Virus record (IMG/VR): IMGVR_UViG_3300024299_000011
Span: 1 to 64,000 of that record
Origin: a virus
Reading direction: 5' to 3' (one strand)
Length of the DNA: 64,000 nt
In this document: positions 42,844 through 50,852 of the stretch, piece after piece
Layout: every line of letters starts with the position of its first letter
How positions within the stretch are numbered: the first letter of the stretch is position 1
Made by a program: the position numbers and the translations under genes
The notes under the pieces: model-generated
What the model was told of the DNA's origin: nothing
Database searches by the model: none
What the model saw: the letters and a program-made list of their open reading frames with translations, nothing else

Positions 42844-42873
42844 AAAAAAAAGGACCCCATTGCAGAGTCCTTT
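42844..42873 (-). terminator. Rho-independent terminator after the major capsid gene
   Basis: On the minus strand AAAGGACtC, a short loop (TGCAAT) and gGGTCCTTT, followed by a run of eight T (plus-strand A run at 42844-42852). It lies 36 bases past the capsid stop and separates the abundant late message from the endonuclease gene. Confidence 0.82.
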
Positions 42874-42908
42874 ATATAATATCTTAACTGAGTAGTTAAG
42901 TATTTAAA

Positions 42909-44129
42909 TTAATTAACTATTCCTTTTACAAGACAATTCTTGCCAGGAGCGTAGCACAAAAGCGCTTGATCGCTGTATGCTCTTAATTCATATCCTGCAG
43001 CATTTTCTAACTCACGGAAGAAAGTGTCACCTTGATCAGGACGGTTGAATGTGATATCACTAGAACCAATTCTTAACATTTCTTCTTCACAAAGAACATA
43101 AGAAAATCCTTCTTTAACATAAATGCTAGGAACGATTTCTACTTTACCATTTTGGCCGTAGAAAGTGATTTCTTGATGTCCAGCTTCTGAAACAGAAACA
43201 CTGTAAGAACTATCATACTGACGTAGAGCAGTTTGCTCAGTTAAAAGGTCAGACCAAGTTCTAGGGTTAACGAAAACACATACGTTGCTATCAAGACCTT
43301 TTTCAACTGCACGAGCAATTGCATCTTGAACCTTAGCGAAAGAAAGAGGATTTCCAGCTAAATCGATTTCGTTACCTTTCCAAAGGTTATATTGAGAAGC
43401 ATCTATGCCGAATAAAACTCCAGTATTAGTTAGTATCTTATGGATACCAGCAGCTTCTTTACCTTTAGCACCTTTATAATAGATGATGTCAGTGGCAACA
43501 GTACCAGCAGGCATCGCATCTACAGTGATTTCACGAGTATCCATGTCAATTCCTGAAATCTGAGCAGTACCACGTAAAGTAGTAGAAGTAGCATCATAGA
43601 TGTCAATCTTCATAGCTTCAGAACCAGCGAATATTCCAGGTGCCCAATCAGCAGTAGTAACAACTAAAACGTTACCTACAGGAAGTGCATCTACAGATCC
43701 TATGCCAACACCACCATAAAACAAACCAACTTCAAGTCTTTTAGACATTGAACGAAGCATGTTTCTTACTAGGAACTTAGTAGCGTTTTCAAATGCTTTT
43801 GGCTCTCCACCAGCAGCTCTTGAAGCAGCAGCGATACCAAGACGAGATCTAAGCATCATTTGTGAACCTTGAACAGAAGCGTCACGGATTACACCGTTAA
43901 CAGCGTCATCTAATGCGAAAGCATCGTCAGTTGGTCCAGCATAAGTAATACCGTGCTCTAGGCCTAATATTACAGGTTGGTGATATAAGCTACCTAAAGC
44001 TTTCTTTCTTCCAGAAAATGGAACTTTCTGCATGAACTTTGTTCCTTCTGGGATTAAATTTTCTAATTTATCTGCGTATATTTCTTTAAATAAACCATTT
44101 AGTGTGGTTATGGTATTTTCTCCAGCGAT
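42909..44129 (-). CDS. Major capsid protein, ATC start
   Basis: A 406-residue HK97-fold-type capsid protein. Segments such as SLYHQPVILGLEHGITYAG, NATKFLVRNMLRSMSKRLE, ADWAPGIFAGSEAM and KVQDAIARAVEKGLDSNVCV match capsid proteins of N4-like and related podoviruses. No ATG, GTG or TTG lies between the upstream stop and ATG 44033, yet the 32 codons before that ATG read as (M)AGENTITTLNGLFKEIYA and DKLENLIPEGTKF, the usual start of this family. ATC at 44129-44127 follows AAGGAG by 6 bases and is followed by an Ala codon, so I take it as the start. It is preceded by late promoter copy c and followed by a strong terminator, as expected for the most abundant virion protein. Confidence 0.88.
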   Translation of the reverse strand: MAGENTITTLNGLFKEIYADKLENLIPEGTKFMQKVPFSGRKKALGSLYHQPVILGLEHGITYAGPTDDAFALDDAVNGVIRDASVQGSQMMLRSRLGIAAASRAAGGEPKAFENATKFLVRNMLRSMSKRLEVGLFYGGVGIGSVDALPVGNVLVVTTADWAPGIFAGSEAMKIDIYDATSTTLRGTAQISGIDMDTREITVDAMPAGTVATDIIYYKGAKGKEAAGIHKILTNTGVLFGIDASQYNLWKGNEIDLAGNPLSFAKVQDAIARAVEKGLDSNVCVFVNPRTWSDLLTEQTALRQYDSSYSVSVSEAGHQEITFYGQNGKVEIVPSIYVKEGFSYVLCEEEMLRIGSSDITFNRPDQGDTFFRELENAAGYELRAYSDQALLCYAPGKNCLVKGIVN

Positions 44130-44294
44130 AATGTGCTCCTTGGTTATTATACGTTATTTACATATAATTGTTGATATTTATTGTTTATTATTTAATGATA
44201 TGTGCCAAATAATTAATCAATATTACGGGTTTACCAAGAAGCTCCAAACGGCGTACTTCCGATTCCAACAAAATATAACATAATATATTGCTCT

Positions 44295-44313
44295 ATCACT
44301 TTATATTTGTTAA
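44295..44313 (-). promoter_or_regulatory. Late promoter motif (copy c)
   Basis: On the minus strand TTAACAAATATAAAGTGAT, 18 of 19 positions of the consensus. It lies 165 bases before the ATC of the capsid gene, giving the longest leader of the set. Confidence 0.78.
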
Positions 44314-44324
44314 CTTATACACCA

Positions 44325-44351
44325 TATTGGGCACATTATTTGCACCCAATA
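44325..44351 (-). terminator. Hairpin between scaffold gene and capsid promoter
   Basis: TATTGGG(CA)...(TG)CACCCAATA makes a 7-bp perfect stem extendable by CA/TG. It sits 10 bases past the scaffold stop and just upstream of late promoter copy c. There is no T run on the minus strand, so it may be a weak terminator, an RNA-processing site or an mRNA-stabilising structure. Confidence 0.5.
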
Positions 44352-44360
44352 CAATATTAC

Positions 44361-45353
44361 CTAGAAATTACTCCAAAAATCCTTAGCCTTTTTAGCTGGA
44401 GTTGGCTCTTTGTCAGCTAAAGCTTTCTTATCTTCGGACTGACCTGTAGGTTTAATGTTAGTTGCCTCAGCGGTTGTCTTCTTAGCTCTCTTGATCCTGC
44501 GCTTACGAAGCTTAGTTGAAACATCATTTCCCAGGACCTTTTCTATGATATCCTCAGGCATAGCTTCAAACATCTGACGAATCTCGTCTTTAATTTGCTT
44601 CTCAACTATGGGTAATACATCAGTAACTGTAATGTCCTCATTACCTTGATCTAACCCAATCATTAGGTTTTCAGCAATCCTCTTAACCACATATGGGCTT
44701 TTAGGTAGATCTGAACTAGCTAAAGAATCTGTAATCTCAACATCTAACTGCCTAGAATACTCTTCTTGGGCTCTAGATTGCTCTAAACTAACCTTTTCAT
44801 TCTGAAGCTCTTCTCTTGCTTTTCTCTCAACTTCGATCTCTTTTTGTAGCTTTTCAAGCTCTAATTGCTCAGGAGACTTCTTCATATCCTCAACACGCTT
44901 TTCTAAGTATGACTCAGCAAGCTTATCCATATCATGCCCAGCTGCCTTTAAAGCTTGAATTGGGTCTGATTGCATCAAATCAGCAAAACTCTTCATTTGC
45001 TTTTCCATGCCCGAAGCCTTTTGAAATCGCTCATCTGCAGCAAATCCCTTTTGTAAAAGTTCACGAATTGAGCTTTCATCACCTAAATCGATCTCTTTTT
45101 CAACGTCTTTACCGTTAATCTTAAAGGTCATTCTCTTTTTTAGTTCTTGGATTGCTTCTACTTTTTCCTCTTCAGACGCATCTTCATCTTCGAGTACTTC
45201 GGTTAATTCTTCTTCAGTAGCATCTTCAGCGTCTATTTCTCCGCTATCCTCACCTTCTACTTCTTCAGATTCAATAACTTCATCATGTGACGCGTCTATT
45301 GTACCTATTACTTCCTCAGCTGATGCTTCGGGGCTATCTTCTTGTATTGACAT
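44361..45353 (-). CDS. Capsid scaffolding protein
   Basis: A 330-residue protein with a very acidic N-terminus (EVEGEDSGEIDAEDATEEEL), a long helical coiled-coil centre (LELEKLQKEIEVERKAREEL) and a basic C-terminus (KLRKRRIKRAKK). This charge layout and the place directly upstream of the capsid gene are typical of podovirus scaffolds, which guide procapsid assembly and then leave. AAGGAG lies 6 bases before the ATG. Confidence 0.85.
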   Translation of the reverse strand: MSIQEDSPEASAEEVIGTIDASHDEVIESEEVEGEDSGEIDAEDATEEELTEVLEDEDASEEEKVEAIQELKKRMTFKINGKDVEKEIDLGDESSIRELLQKGFAADERFQKASGMEKQMKSFADLMQSDPIQALKAAGHDMDKLAESYLEKRVEDMKKSPEQLELEKLQKEIEVERKAREELQNEKVSLEQSRAQEEYSRQLDVEITDSLASSDLPKSPYVVKRIAENLMIGLDQGNEDITVTDVLPIVEKQIKDEIRQMFEAMPEDIIEKVLGNDVSTKLRKRRIKRAKKTTAEATNIKPTGQSEDKKALADKEPTPAKKAKDFWSNF

Positions 45354-45393
45354 ACATTTCTCCTTAATATCCCATATAGGGGTAATTAGTGCC

Positions 45394-45627
45394 TTATATT
45401 GGCAGTTGGTTAATTAGGCTCTCCACAATTGGAGCTACCTGGTTATATAAATCAACTACATAGTCTATAATTTGTTCTTGATATGGTTCGGACATAAAAT
45501 ATATGTTTCCGGCCATACTCAGGATTGTTACAATAATGTACATTTTATCTCTAACTTTGCGCTTAAACTTCAGCTTTCTCTTAGCTTTGATTCTTTGTTG
45601 TACATTTGTTAGGTTTTGTTTAGACAT
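45394..45627 (-). CDS. Small single-pass membrane protein
   Basis: A 77-residue protein (MSKQNLTNVQQRIKAKRK) with a basic N-terminus, one membrane helix (MYIIVTILSMAGNIYFM) and an acidic C-terminal helix. ATG 45627 is preferred over TTG 45630. It lies beside the NlpC-like gene in the capsid block, so it could be a lysis or entry helper. Confidence 0.62.
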   Translation of the reverse strand: MSKQNLTNVQQRIKAKRKLKFKRKVRDKMYIIVTILSMAGNIYFMSEPYQEQIIDYVVDLYNQVAPIVESLINQLPI

Positions 45628-46099
45628 CAATCATCTCTTTAAGTAATTTAGCCGGGCTATGCATAGAACAGGCGCATCCTGACAATATAGCAACAAACTC
45701 TGTACAAAAATAAGAGTCTTTGTTATTCCAGGAATTAACCTCTGGCATTGGTTCTTTAAACATAATCAACTTTACGTATGATAGCGCAAAAAATGATATA
45801 CCTTTCCAGTCATAACTCCGACCCCAAAGAGATGTTAACTCTTTAAACACGTCCATTGACTTTCTATAAGATCTATCACAAGGAATTTTAGCTATTTCAT
45901 TGTTTATCTCTAACCACTTAGTATAAGGTATTATCCTAACACCAGTAGTAAATGTAGATTCTATTACCATATTTTCATTTAATAACACAGCAACATGGCT
46001 TGGGTTATCTATTAATCCAAGATTTTCATATTTAGCGGCCCAGGATATTAATCTAGATCCGCACTTTTTGTTGTTACTGAATAAGTATTCAACTTTCAT
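45620..46099 (-). CDS. Permuted NlpC/P60 (YiiX-like) cysteine hydrolase
   Basis: A 159-residue protein with the circularly permuted papain-like pattern: His in NPSHVAVL (N-terminal part) and Cys in DSYFCTEFVA (C-terminal part), with an aromatic strand (GISFFALSYVKL) between. Relatives hydrolyse peptidoglycan peptides or acyl groups. There is no signal peptide, so it may act from the virion or in the cytoplasm. It lies between structural genes with one-base spacing. The family is inferred from residue order; catalytic activity is not shown. Confidence 0.7.
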   Translation of the reverse strand: MKVEYLFSNNKKCGSRLISWAAKYENLGLIDNPSHVAVLLNENMVIESTFTTGVRIIPYTKWLEINNEIAKIPCDRSYRKSMDVFKELTSLWGRSYDWKGISFFALSYVKLIMFKEPMPEVNSWNNKDSYFCTEFVAILSGCACSMHSPAKLLKEMIDV

Positions 46100-46776
46100 T
46101 ACACGACCTCATGTATGTCTAAATTCATAGACACTGTAATGGTCTCCGTTCCGTTATTTGTATACTCCACAGAAATATGTAGACCTAAAAATAAATCAGC
46201 ATCATAAGTGTAGCTTTTTTTATACTCTCCATCAGGCATATTAACAGAAAATCCAAATTGATTTAATGGATATAATGGAATTGTAGTAAGTAGCCCGGTA
46301 TCAGTATCTAATATCTTAAAATTAACAGTATCGCCCACTTTTGTACCCAGGATATGTGCTCCGGTTATTTTAGCGGCAGCATACGGTATTTCAAAAACTA
46401 AAGAACCCGTGGCACCGGCAGCAATAGTAACCGGAGTTACGCCATGTTCTCTACCAAATAACTTTTTACCATCAGGAAGTGTTTTTGATGCAAACGGTTG
46501 TTGCGATTCTACTATTGCTTTAATTGCTTTATCTTTAAGGAGTGCAACCCCATCGTGAGCTGCAATTAAGTTGTCTAATGTAGTTTCGTCACCAACGCTA
46601 AGTGAATCTTTAAAGTATATATTTAAAACATCAGAAGTTTCCCCAACTTCTCCAGAAGCAGTATAATCAAGAGCGATTAAGATCGACGAGCTTTGTATTT
46701 CTAATGCAAGCTTCCCATCATATACCCCATTTAATGTATCTGCCGTTATTGAGTACGTATATTTTGTCTGTGCCAT
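46099..46776 (-). CDS. Beta-rich virion protein
   Basis: A 225-residue protein from ATG 46776 with GGAGG upstream (an earlier in-frame ATG at 46791 is poorer). MAQTKYTYSITADTLNGV starts a beta-rich domain ending ETITVSMNLDIHEVV. The lack of hydrophobic segments and the position between head genes suggest a surface or decoration protein. No family recognised. Confidence 0.68.
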   Translation of the reverse strand: MAQTKYTYSITADTLNGVYDGKLALEIQSSSILIALDYTASGEVGETSDVLNIYFKDSLSVGDETTLDNLIAAHDGVALLKDKAIKAIVESQQPFASKTLPDGKKLFGREHGVTPVTIAAGATGSLVFEIPYAAAKITGAHILGTKVGDTVNFKILDTDTGLLTTIPLYPLNQFGFSVNMPDGEYKKSYTYDADLFLGLHISVEYTNNGTETITVSMNLDIHEVV

Positions 46777-47510
46777 TAAGCGACCCTCCATATAGATATT
46801 CTGGCATTTCTTATTCTTCCAGTACCGCCGAGATCGGTTTGTCCATATTGTATTTTTAAATTAACAGCACCTGCAGTTAGTGTAACTTCTTTCATTCCAG
46901 AAAACATAGACCATACTGTAGCATCTTCACCTTTGTGATGCATAGTTACCTCACCTTCACCTGATCCGCCGATCATCATTCTAGCTTCAACCATATCTTC
47001 TTTTGGACATGATATCTCAGCAGACCATTGGACTAAGTAATCACCAGCATCTAGAGATGTTGTAGTAAGATTAACCTTATCAACCCATCCGTTAGATGTG
47101 GTTGTAGATTTTCCGTCTGAGTCTAGATAATTATAATGTGTACCAAAAACAGATGCACTAGTTTCATCATCTTCATATTCTAAATTACCACTAGTTGAAT
47201 TATACTTTAATATCTTACCATTAGCAATATCTGTATCATCTACGGTAATACCTTGTATTCTATCAGCATTCCATGTAGCATAATCTTCACCAAACTTTAA
47301 AAAATTGATCCCATCTGAGGTAGATAAGTCAGACGTTCCGTCATTCATAGTCAAAGTACCGGCGGTTAGTAATGAAGAAGTATCATCTGATGCGGCTAAT
47401 ATCCAATAATCAGTAGGTTCTATTGTAAATGTGCCACTTGCTGGAACTTCTATCCCAACGTCCGTAACGTCTACAATTGATGCTGTATTATTTTTAAGTA
47501 TTTTATCCAT
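46776..47510 (-). CDS. Beta-rich virion surface protein
   Basis: A 244-residue protein (MDKILKNNTASIVDVTDVGI) with a Thr/Ser/Asp-rich N-terminal half and a jelly-roll-like C-terminal half (LDAGDYLVQWSAEI, NARISIWRVA). The MDKILKNNT...VP.SG start recalls head-fibre or decoration proteins of several phages. It overlaps the next gene by one base. The role is inferred. Confidence 0.68.
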   Translation of the reverse strand: MDKILKNNTASIVDVTDVGIEVPASGTFTIEPTDYWILAASDDTSSLLTAGTLTMNDGTSDLSTSDGINFLKFGEDYATWNADRIQGITVDDTDIANGKILKYNSTSGNLEYEDDETSASVFGTHYNYLDSDGKSTTTSNGWVDKVNLTTTSLDAGDYLVQWSAEISCPKEDMVEARMMIGGSGEGEVTMHHKGEDATVWSMFSGMKEVTLTAGAVNLKIQYGQTDLGGTGRIRNARISIWRVA

Positions 47511-47977
47511 TAATTATTACCTATTAACTGCAGATTAACACCAGGATTCTTTACTGTTCCGTTTGTTCTGACGGCAAGCTGCTTACCTTGAGTTAAGGTT
47601 ATATTTACTGTAAACGTTGTAGATCTTGATGCGACTACACTATGCGTTGAGAGTAGTGTGAGGTTAATTTGATCTCCATCATGCTCGTATATTTTAACAT
47701 CATATGTATTTAAATTCTCACATGTAGCAACAACGGTTATTAACTTTGGGTTAGATATAAAAACAGGAATTCCTGATCTGTTAGAAACAACACCACCGGC
47801 TATTTTAAGCCAAGTATTACCTGTATTGCTACCCGGTCTAGAAAAAGTAAACCCAGGGCTCGCCCCTGCGCCAATCTCTTCAATAGCGGTTTGAACTTTA
47901 TCCGCAGTAAATCCGTTAGTTGAATTATCAAAAGGTGTTTCCTCTGCGGTCTGCTCAAATTCATCTCTACCAGACAT
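47510..47977 (-). CDS. Virion surface/decoration candidate
   Basis: A 155-residue protein starting MSGRDEFEQTAEETPFDNST, with a NGFTADKVQTAIEEIG motif often found near the N-termini of phage head-fibre or baseplate adaptor proteins, and a C-terminal beta domain (TFTVNITLTQGKQLAVR). GAGGG precedes the ATG. One-base coupling on both sides. Confidence 0.68.
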   Translation of the reverse strand: MSGRDEFEQTAEETPFDNSTNGFTADKVQTAIEEIGAGASPGFTFSRPGSNTGNTWLKIAGGVVSNRSGIPVFISNPKLITVVATCENLNTYDVKIYEHDGDQINLTLLSTHSVVASRSTTFTVNITLTQGKQLAVRTNGTVKNPGVNLQLIGNN

Positions 47978-48285
47978 TATGCCCTCTCTGCAATAGTTAC
48001 GTTGATACTAGCACCTGTATCAGATACTATATAAAGTATTTGAGAACTAGATGCCTCATAACTTCTTATAGAATCCTTACCATGCTTAAACCCATCAGAT
48101 AATACTGTAGCAGCGCTTGGTGTTGTTGACCCATCTCCGAAATATACTCTAATCTTCCCTGAAGGTTGTATAGTGACCACTTTTCTCTCATCTAAAACAG
48201 TGACGCCTACTTTTACTTCAGACACTACTGAATTTGACACAGGAATTACACCTTGAGATGATGGGCCATCTAATGCTTCTATCAT
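47977..48285 (-). CDS. Small beta-rich virion protein
   Basis: A 102-residue protein (MIEALDGPSSQGVIPVSNSV) made mostly of strands, including KIRVYFGDGS and SSQILYIVSDTGASINV. It is coupled to the neighbouring surface-protein genes and is probably a decoration or adaptor domain. No family recognised. Confidence 0.62.
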   Translation of the reverse strand: MIEALDGPSSQGVIPVSNSVVSEVKVGVTVLDERKVVTIQPSGKIRVYFGDGSTTPSAATVLSDGFKHGKDSIRSYEASSSQILYIVSDTGASINVTIAERA

Positions 48286-48503
48286 TAGTTAGATCCCTTA
48301 TCGTCGGCTTCAACCACTTTTACTACTTCTAATATATTATTTTTTATTTTAGGTAATATTACTTGTTGCATATTTGCTAATAACTTAAAATGAGTAACAG
48401 TATCTTCAGTCTTCCATCCGTTAAACTCTGCTTTGTTTGCAATAAAGTTTAAAAATTCTGTAACTTTTTTTAAATCATCTTCATTAAAATTGTTTTCGTT
48501 CAT
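48285..48503 (-). CDS. Small helical hypothetical protein
   Basis: A 72-residue, mostly helical protein (MNENNFNEDDLKKVTEFLNF) with GAGG before the ATG. It is the first gene after the terminator at 48512, so it heads the 48503-44361 group and depends on read-through or an unseen promoter. Unknown function. Confidence 0.62.
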   Translation of the reverse strand: MNENNFNEDDLKKVTEFLNFIANKAEFNGWKTEDTVTHFKLLANMQQVILPKIKNNILEVVKVVEADDKGSN

Positions 48504-48511
48504 ATTAACCT

Positions 48512-48545
48512 CAAAAAATAAAGGGGAGAAAAACTCCCCTATTTG
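48512..48545 (-). terminator. Rho-independent terminator after the repeat protein gene
   Basis: On the minus strand AAATAGGGGAG, a TTTTT loop and CTCCCCTTTATTTTTT: a 6-bp GC core extended by A-T pairs with a U-rich tail. It begins directly after the stop of the gene at 48547. Confidence 0.8.
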
Positions 48546-48546
48546 A

Positions 48547-49512
48547 TTAACTTAATTCTAGAGTTCTAATTGCGTGTCCACTTTTAGCAGAATCGTAATA
48601 TACATCAACAGCGGCTCCAGCTCTCATTTCAATATAAGATCCAGGAGATATAGGAAAACCATTAGCAGCATCTACACCACTATGTCCAACATACATTTTT
48701 CTATTATCGTTATTATATACTAATAGGTATTTTCTACTAGCAAGATTTGCTGCAACAACTTTTTCAGCAGTTCCAGCAGCGGCTAAAGTATCAGCTGCAG
48801 ATAAAATTGCAGTATCAGCTAAAGCTGCATCACTTGTGGCTAAAGTTCCGCTAGCAAGATTAACGTCAATCGCTCCACCAGTACTAGTAATAGCAGTTCC
48901 AGTTCCATCATGTAACCAAGAAGCTATAGCATCATCAGTTGCATTTAAATCGTCGATATCTAATTGAACAGCATCAACAGTAATTGAATTTCCACCGTCT
49001 TGAATATTAACAGCAGCAACTCCGGCAGCATTGTTGATTGTAACATCACCAATATCCACTCCATCGTTTGCACCAAGAGTACTTCCTGAGGCATCCACTT
49101 TATCGTCAGCGAAAGTAAGATCGTCAACGTCTAACTGAGTAGCAGTAACCGTAACACTTGATCCAGATACGTCTACCTTATCTGTAGCAAATACTAAATC
49201 TCTGATGTCTAAATCTGTAGCAGTTACAGCAATTGATGTATTTGATAAATGCACATCTAAAGCAATATCTCCGTTTTCTGAAGTACTGGTAAAAAAAGCA
49301 GTACCATCTCCTAGACGAACAGAATCGTCAACGTGGCTTAAATCCACTTCAACATTTACACCTTCTGCCATTCTAACATCTAATGCTTTCTTTCCACCTA
49401 CGTCTGTATGCGTAAGTAACGTACCATCACTGGCCCGCAAAAATGCACCAACACTATCACTATCAGCTATTGTATTAGCATCCGTGGTGTCGAATATTAA
49501 TTGATCTTTCAT
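48547..49512 (-). CDS. Repeat-containing virion surface protein
   Basis: A 321-residue Ala/Asp/Val-rich protein. It contains imperfect repeats of the type VTATDLDIRDLVFATDKVDV, VTATQLDVDDLTFADDKVDA and VDAVQLDIDDLNATDDAIAS, each about 30 residues. It ends in a beta domain (MYVGHSGVDAANGF). The N-terminal part shares DSVRLGDGT..F with the neighbour at 49568. Such repeats build elongated head fibres or decoration proteins. It is the first gene behind late promoter copy d and is closed by the terminator at 48512, so it may be a monocistronic, highly expressed virion gene. Confidence 0.72.
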   Translation of the reverse strand: MKDQLIFDTTDANTIADSDSVGAFLRASDGTLLTHTDVGGKKALDVRMAEGVNVEVDLSHVDDSVRLGDGTAFFTSTSENGDIALDVHLSNTSIAVTATDLDIRDLVFATDKVDVSGSSVTVTATQLDVDDLTFADDKVDASGSTLGANDGVDIGDVTINNAAGVAAVNIQDGGNSITVDAVQLDIDDLNATDDAIASWLHDGTGTAITSTGGAIDVNLASGTLATSDAALADTAILSAADTLAAAGTAEKVVAANLASRKYLLVYNNDNRKMYVGHSGVDAANGFPISPGSYIEMRAGAAVDVYYDSAKSGHAIRTLELS

Positions 49513-49552
49513 ATTTTATTCTCCCTTTATTTTTGTTTAGAGTACCCAATCA

Positions 49553-49571
49553 CTCATATTATATTTGTTAA
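49553..49571 (-). promoter_or_regulatory. Late promoter motif (copy d)
   Basis: On the minus strand TTAACAAATATAATATGAG, 16 of 19 consensus positions. The stop codon of the upstream gene (49570-49568) lies inside the motif. It is 41 bases before the ATG at 49512. Confidence 0.72.
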
Positions 49572-50074
49572 ATCCAATAATGTATTTCCAATGTATCGCC
49601 ACCCTTAGTGCTGCTTACATAGATAGTAATAGCGGTAGTTGCTATTATATCGTTTATTTTCTTAGTATTTCCGGGTATTACTGTAAAATTCCTATTACCA
49701 GTAGAGTACCCAAAACTAATCGTACCTTTAAACCTAGACCTTATCTCAAACCACTTAGTCCCTATAGGAAGGACGTAGTTATACTCGGTTCCAGAAGTCA
49801 CCATACTTACAGAATCTGTATCAGGAACTTGTCCAACAGAGTTGTTTATAACACTAACATCTAGTCCAGTTTTGGTCCCAATAGCTGTTGATGAAAATAA
49901 CGTAGTTCCATCACCCAATCTAATTGAGTCCGTAGTATGATCAACAATAACCTCAATAGGACTACCACCGCCAGCGGCACCATCGACGATACAAACCCTT
50001 AAGCAGTTTTTATCTACATCGAAAACGCTACGCAGTACTTGAAATGCGTCATATCCTTTTAAGTTATTGGCCAT
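49568..50074 (-). CDS. Virion surface protein
   Basis: A 168-residue protein (MANNLKGYDAFQVLRSVFDV) with a DHTTDSIRLGDGTTLFSST segment resembling DSVRLGDGTAFFTSTS of the gene at 48547, and a C-terminal beta domain (NRNFTVIPGNTKKIN, TIYVSSTKGGDTLEIHYW). AAAGGA precedes the ATG. Probably decoration or head-fibre related. Confidence 0.68.
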   Translation of the reverse strand: MANNLKGYDAFQVLRSVFDVDKNCLRVCIVDGAAGGGSPIEVIVDHTTDSIRLGDGTTLFSSTAIGTKTGLDVSVINNSVGQVPDTDSVSMVTSGTEYNYVLPIGTKWFEIRSRFKGTISFGYSTGNRNFTVIPGNTKKINDIIATTAITIYVSSTKGGDTLEIHYWI

Positions 50075-50089
50075 TAGGGTCCTTTATTA

Positions 50090-50302
50090 TTACTTGTTCT
50101 TATCGCCGTAATACGCTGACTTCATCATCTTTTTAGTTTTGTCCCAAAAGCCTTTCTTTTTCCATATGTTTTTTCGAACGACCTCATTACCTTCAGCCTT
50201 TTTTAATTCTTTTCTTTCTTTGGCAGTCAAGTCGTCATCGCTGTTATATTTAGCTCCGACCGCATCTTTAAACCCTTTAATCAAATCTCTCTTCCTGCTC
50301 AT
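50090..50302 (-). CDS. Small basic virion-block protein
   Basis: A 70-residue, very basic protein (MSRKRDLIKGFKDAVGAKYN; KNIWKKKGFWDKTKKMMK). AAGGGG precedes the ATG. Perhaps a DNA-associated virion protein; no family recognised. Confidence 0.62.
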   Translation of the reverse strand: MSRKRDLIKGFKDAVGAKYNSDDDLTAKERKELKKAEGNEVVRKNIWKKKGFWDKTKKMMKSAYYGDKNK

Positions 50303-50817
50303 TATGACCCCTTATATTTATTATATTTTTTAACGTAATCGTGATCTTTGTAATTTCTTGCATCTATATCTTCTGGCTTTAAGTTATGTCCTTGAAACCA
50401 CGAGTAAGCAGCTTTTTCCGGATCACCCTGTCTTGCTAAAACATACTTAGCTAAATGTCTAGCTATCTGTTGTTCTTTATTAGGATCGCTTTCTAAAGAT
50501 GCTTTCATTTTATCTGGAGGTAAAGCGCTTAATCCTTGTAATTCAGGATTTACTTGACCGTCTCTTCTCATCATATTTAAAACTTCATTAACTGTATTCG
50601 GCATCAAACCATAAGTTCCTGCAGCACGATGTCCTTTATGCATTCCACTTTGTATTTCTTCGTGGTTAAAGTTTCTTCCACCACCGGATTCAATTTGGCC
50701 TATTGTATTTAAAAAGTTAGTTACGTTTTCATCGTCTTCTATTCTATTTTCTATAGACTGTTGCTCATCCATTTGTTGAGCCATTTTATAAGCTTCAAGT
50801 AATTTTGGATCTGGCAT
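50302..50817 (-). CDS. Lysozyme/transglycosylase-like virion protein
   Basis: A 171-residue protein from ATG 50817. A longer form from 50853 would add MFLPALFTIGLI, but only 50817 has AGGAC at good spacing. The segment NFLNTIGQIESGGGRNFNHE places a candidate catalytic Glu in an IESGGG context, followed by AAGTYGLMPNTVNEVL, as in lytic transglycosylase-like domains. The C-terminal WFQGHNLKPEDI also fits. Located next to the portal, it may be a virion enzyme that opens peptidoglycan during DNA entry. The fold assignment is by motif only. Confidence 0.72.
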   Translation of the reverse strand: MPDPKLLEAYKMAQQMDEQQSIENRIEDDENVTNFLNTIGQIESGGGRNFNHEEIQSGMHKGHRAAGTYGLMPNTVNEVLNMMRRDGQVNPELQGLSALPPDKMKASLESDPNKEQQIARHLAKYVLARQGDPEKAAYSWFQGHNLKPEDIDARNYKDHDYVKKYNKYKGS

Positions 50818-50852
50818 AATAAGTCCTATTGTAAAAAGTGCAGGTAAAAACA

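Noticed and set aside
44032-44283. Plus-strand open frame of 83 codons opposite the capsid start
   Set aside because: It is antisense to the capsid N-terminus and late promoter, lacks an SD and reads as random hydrophobic sequence.
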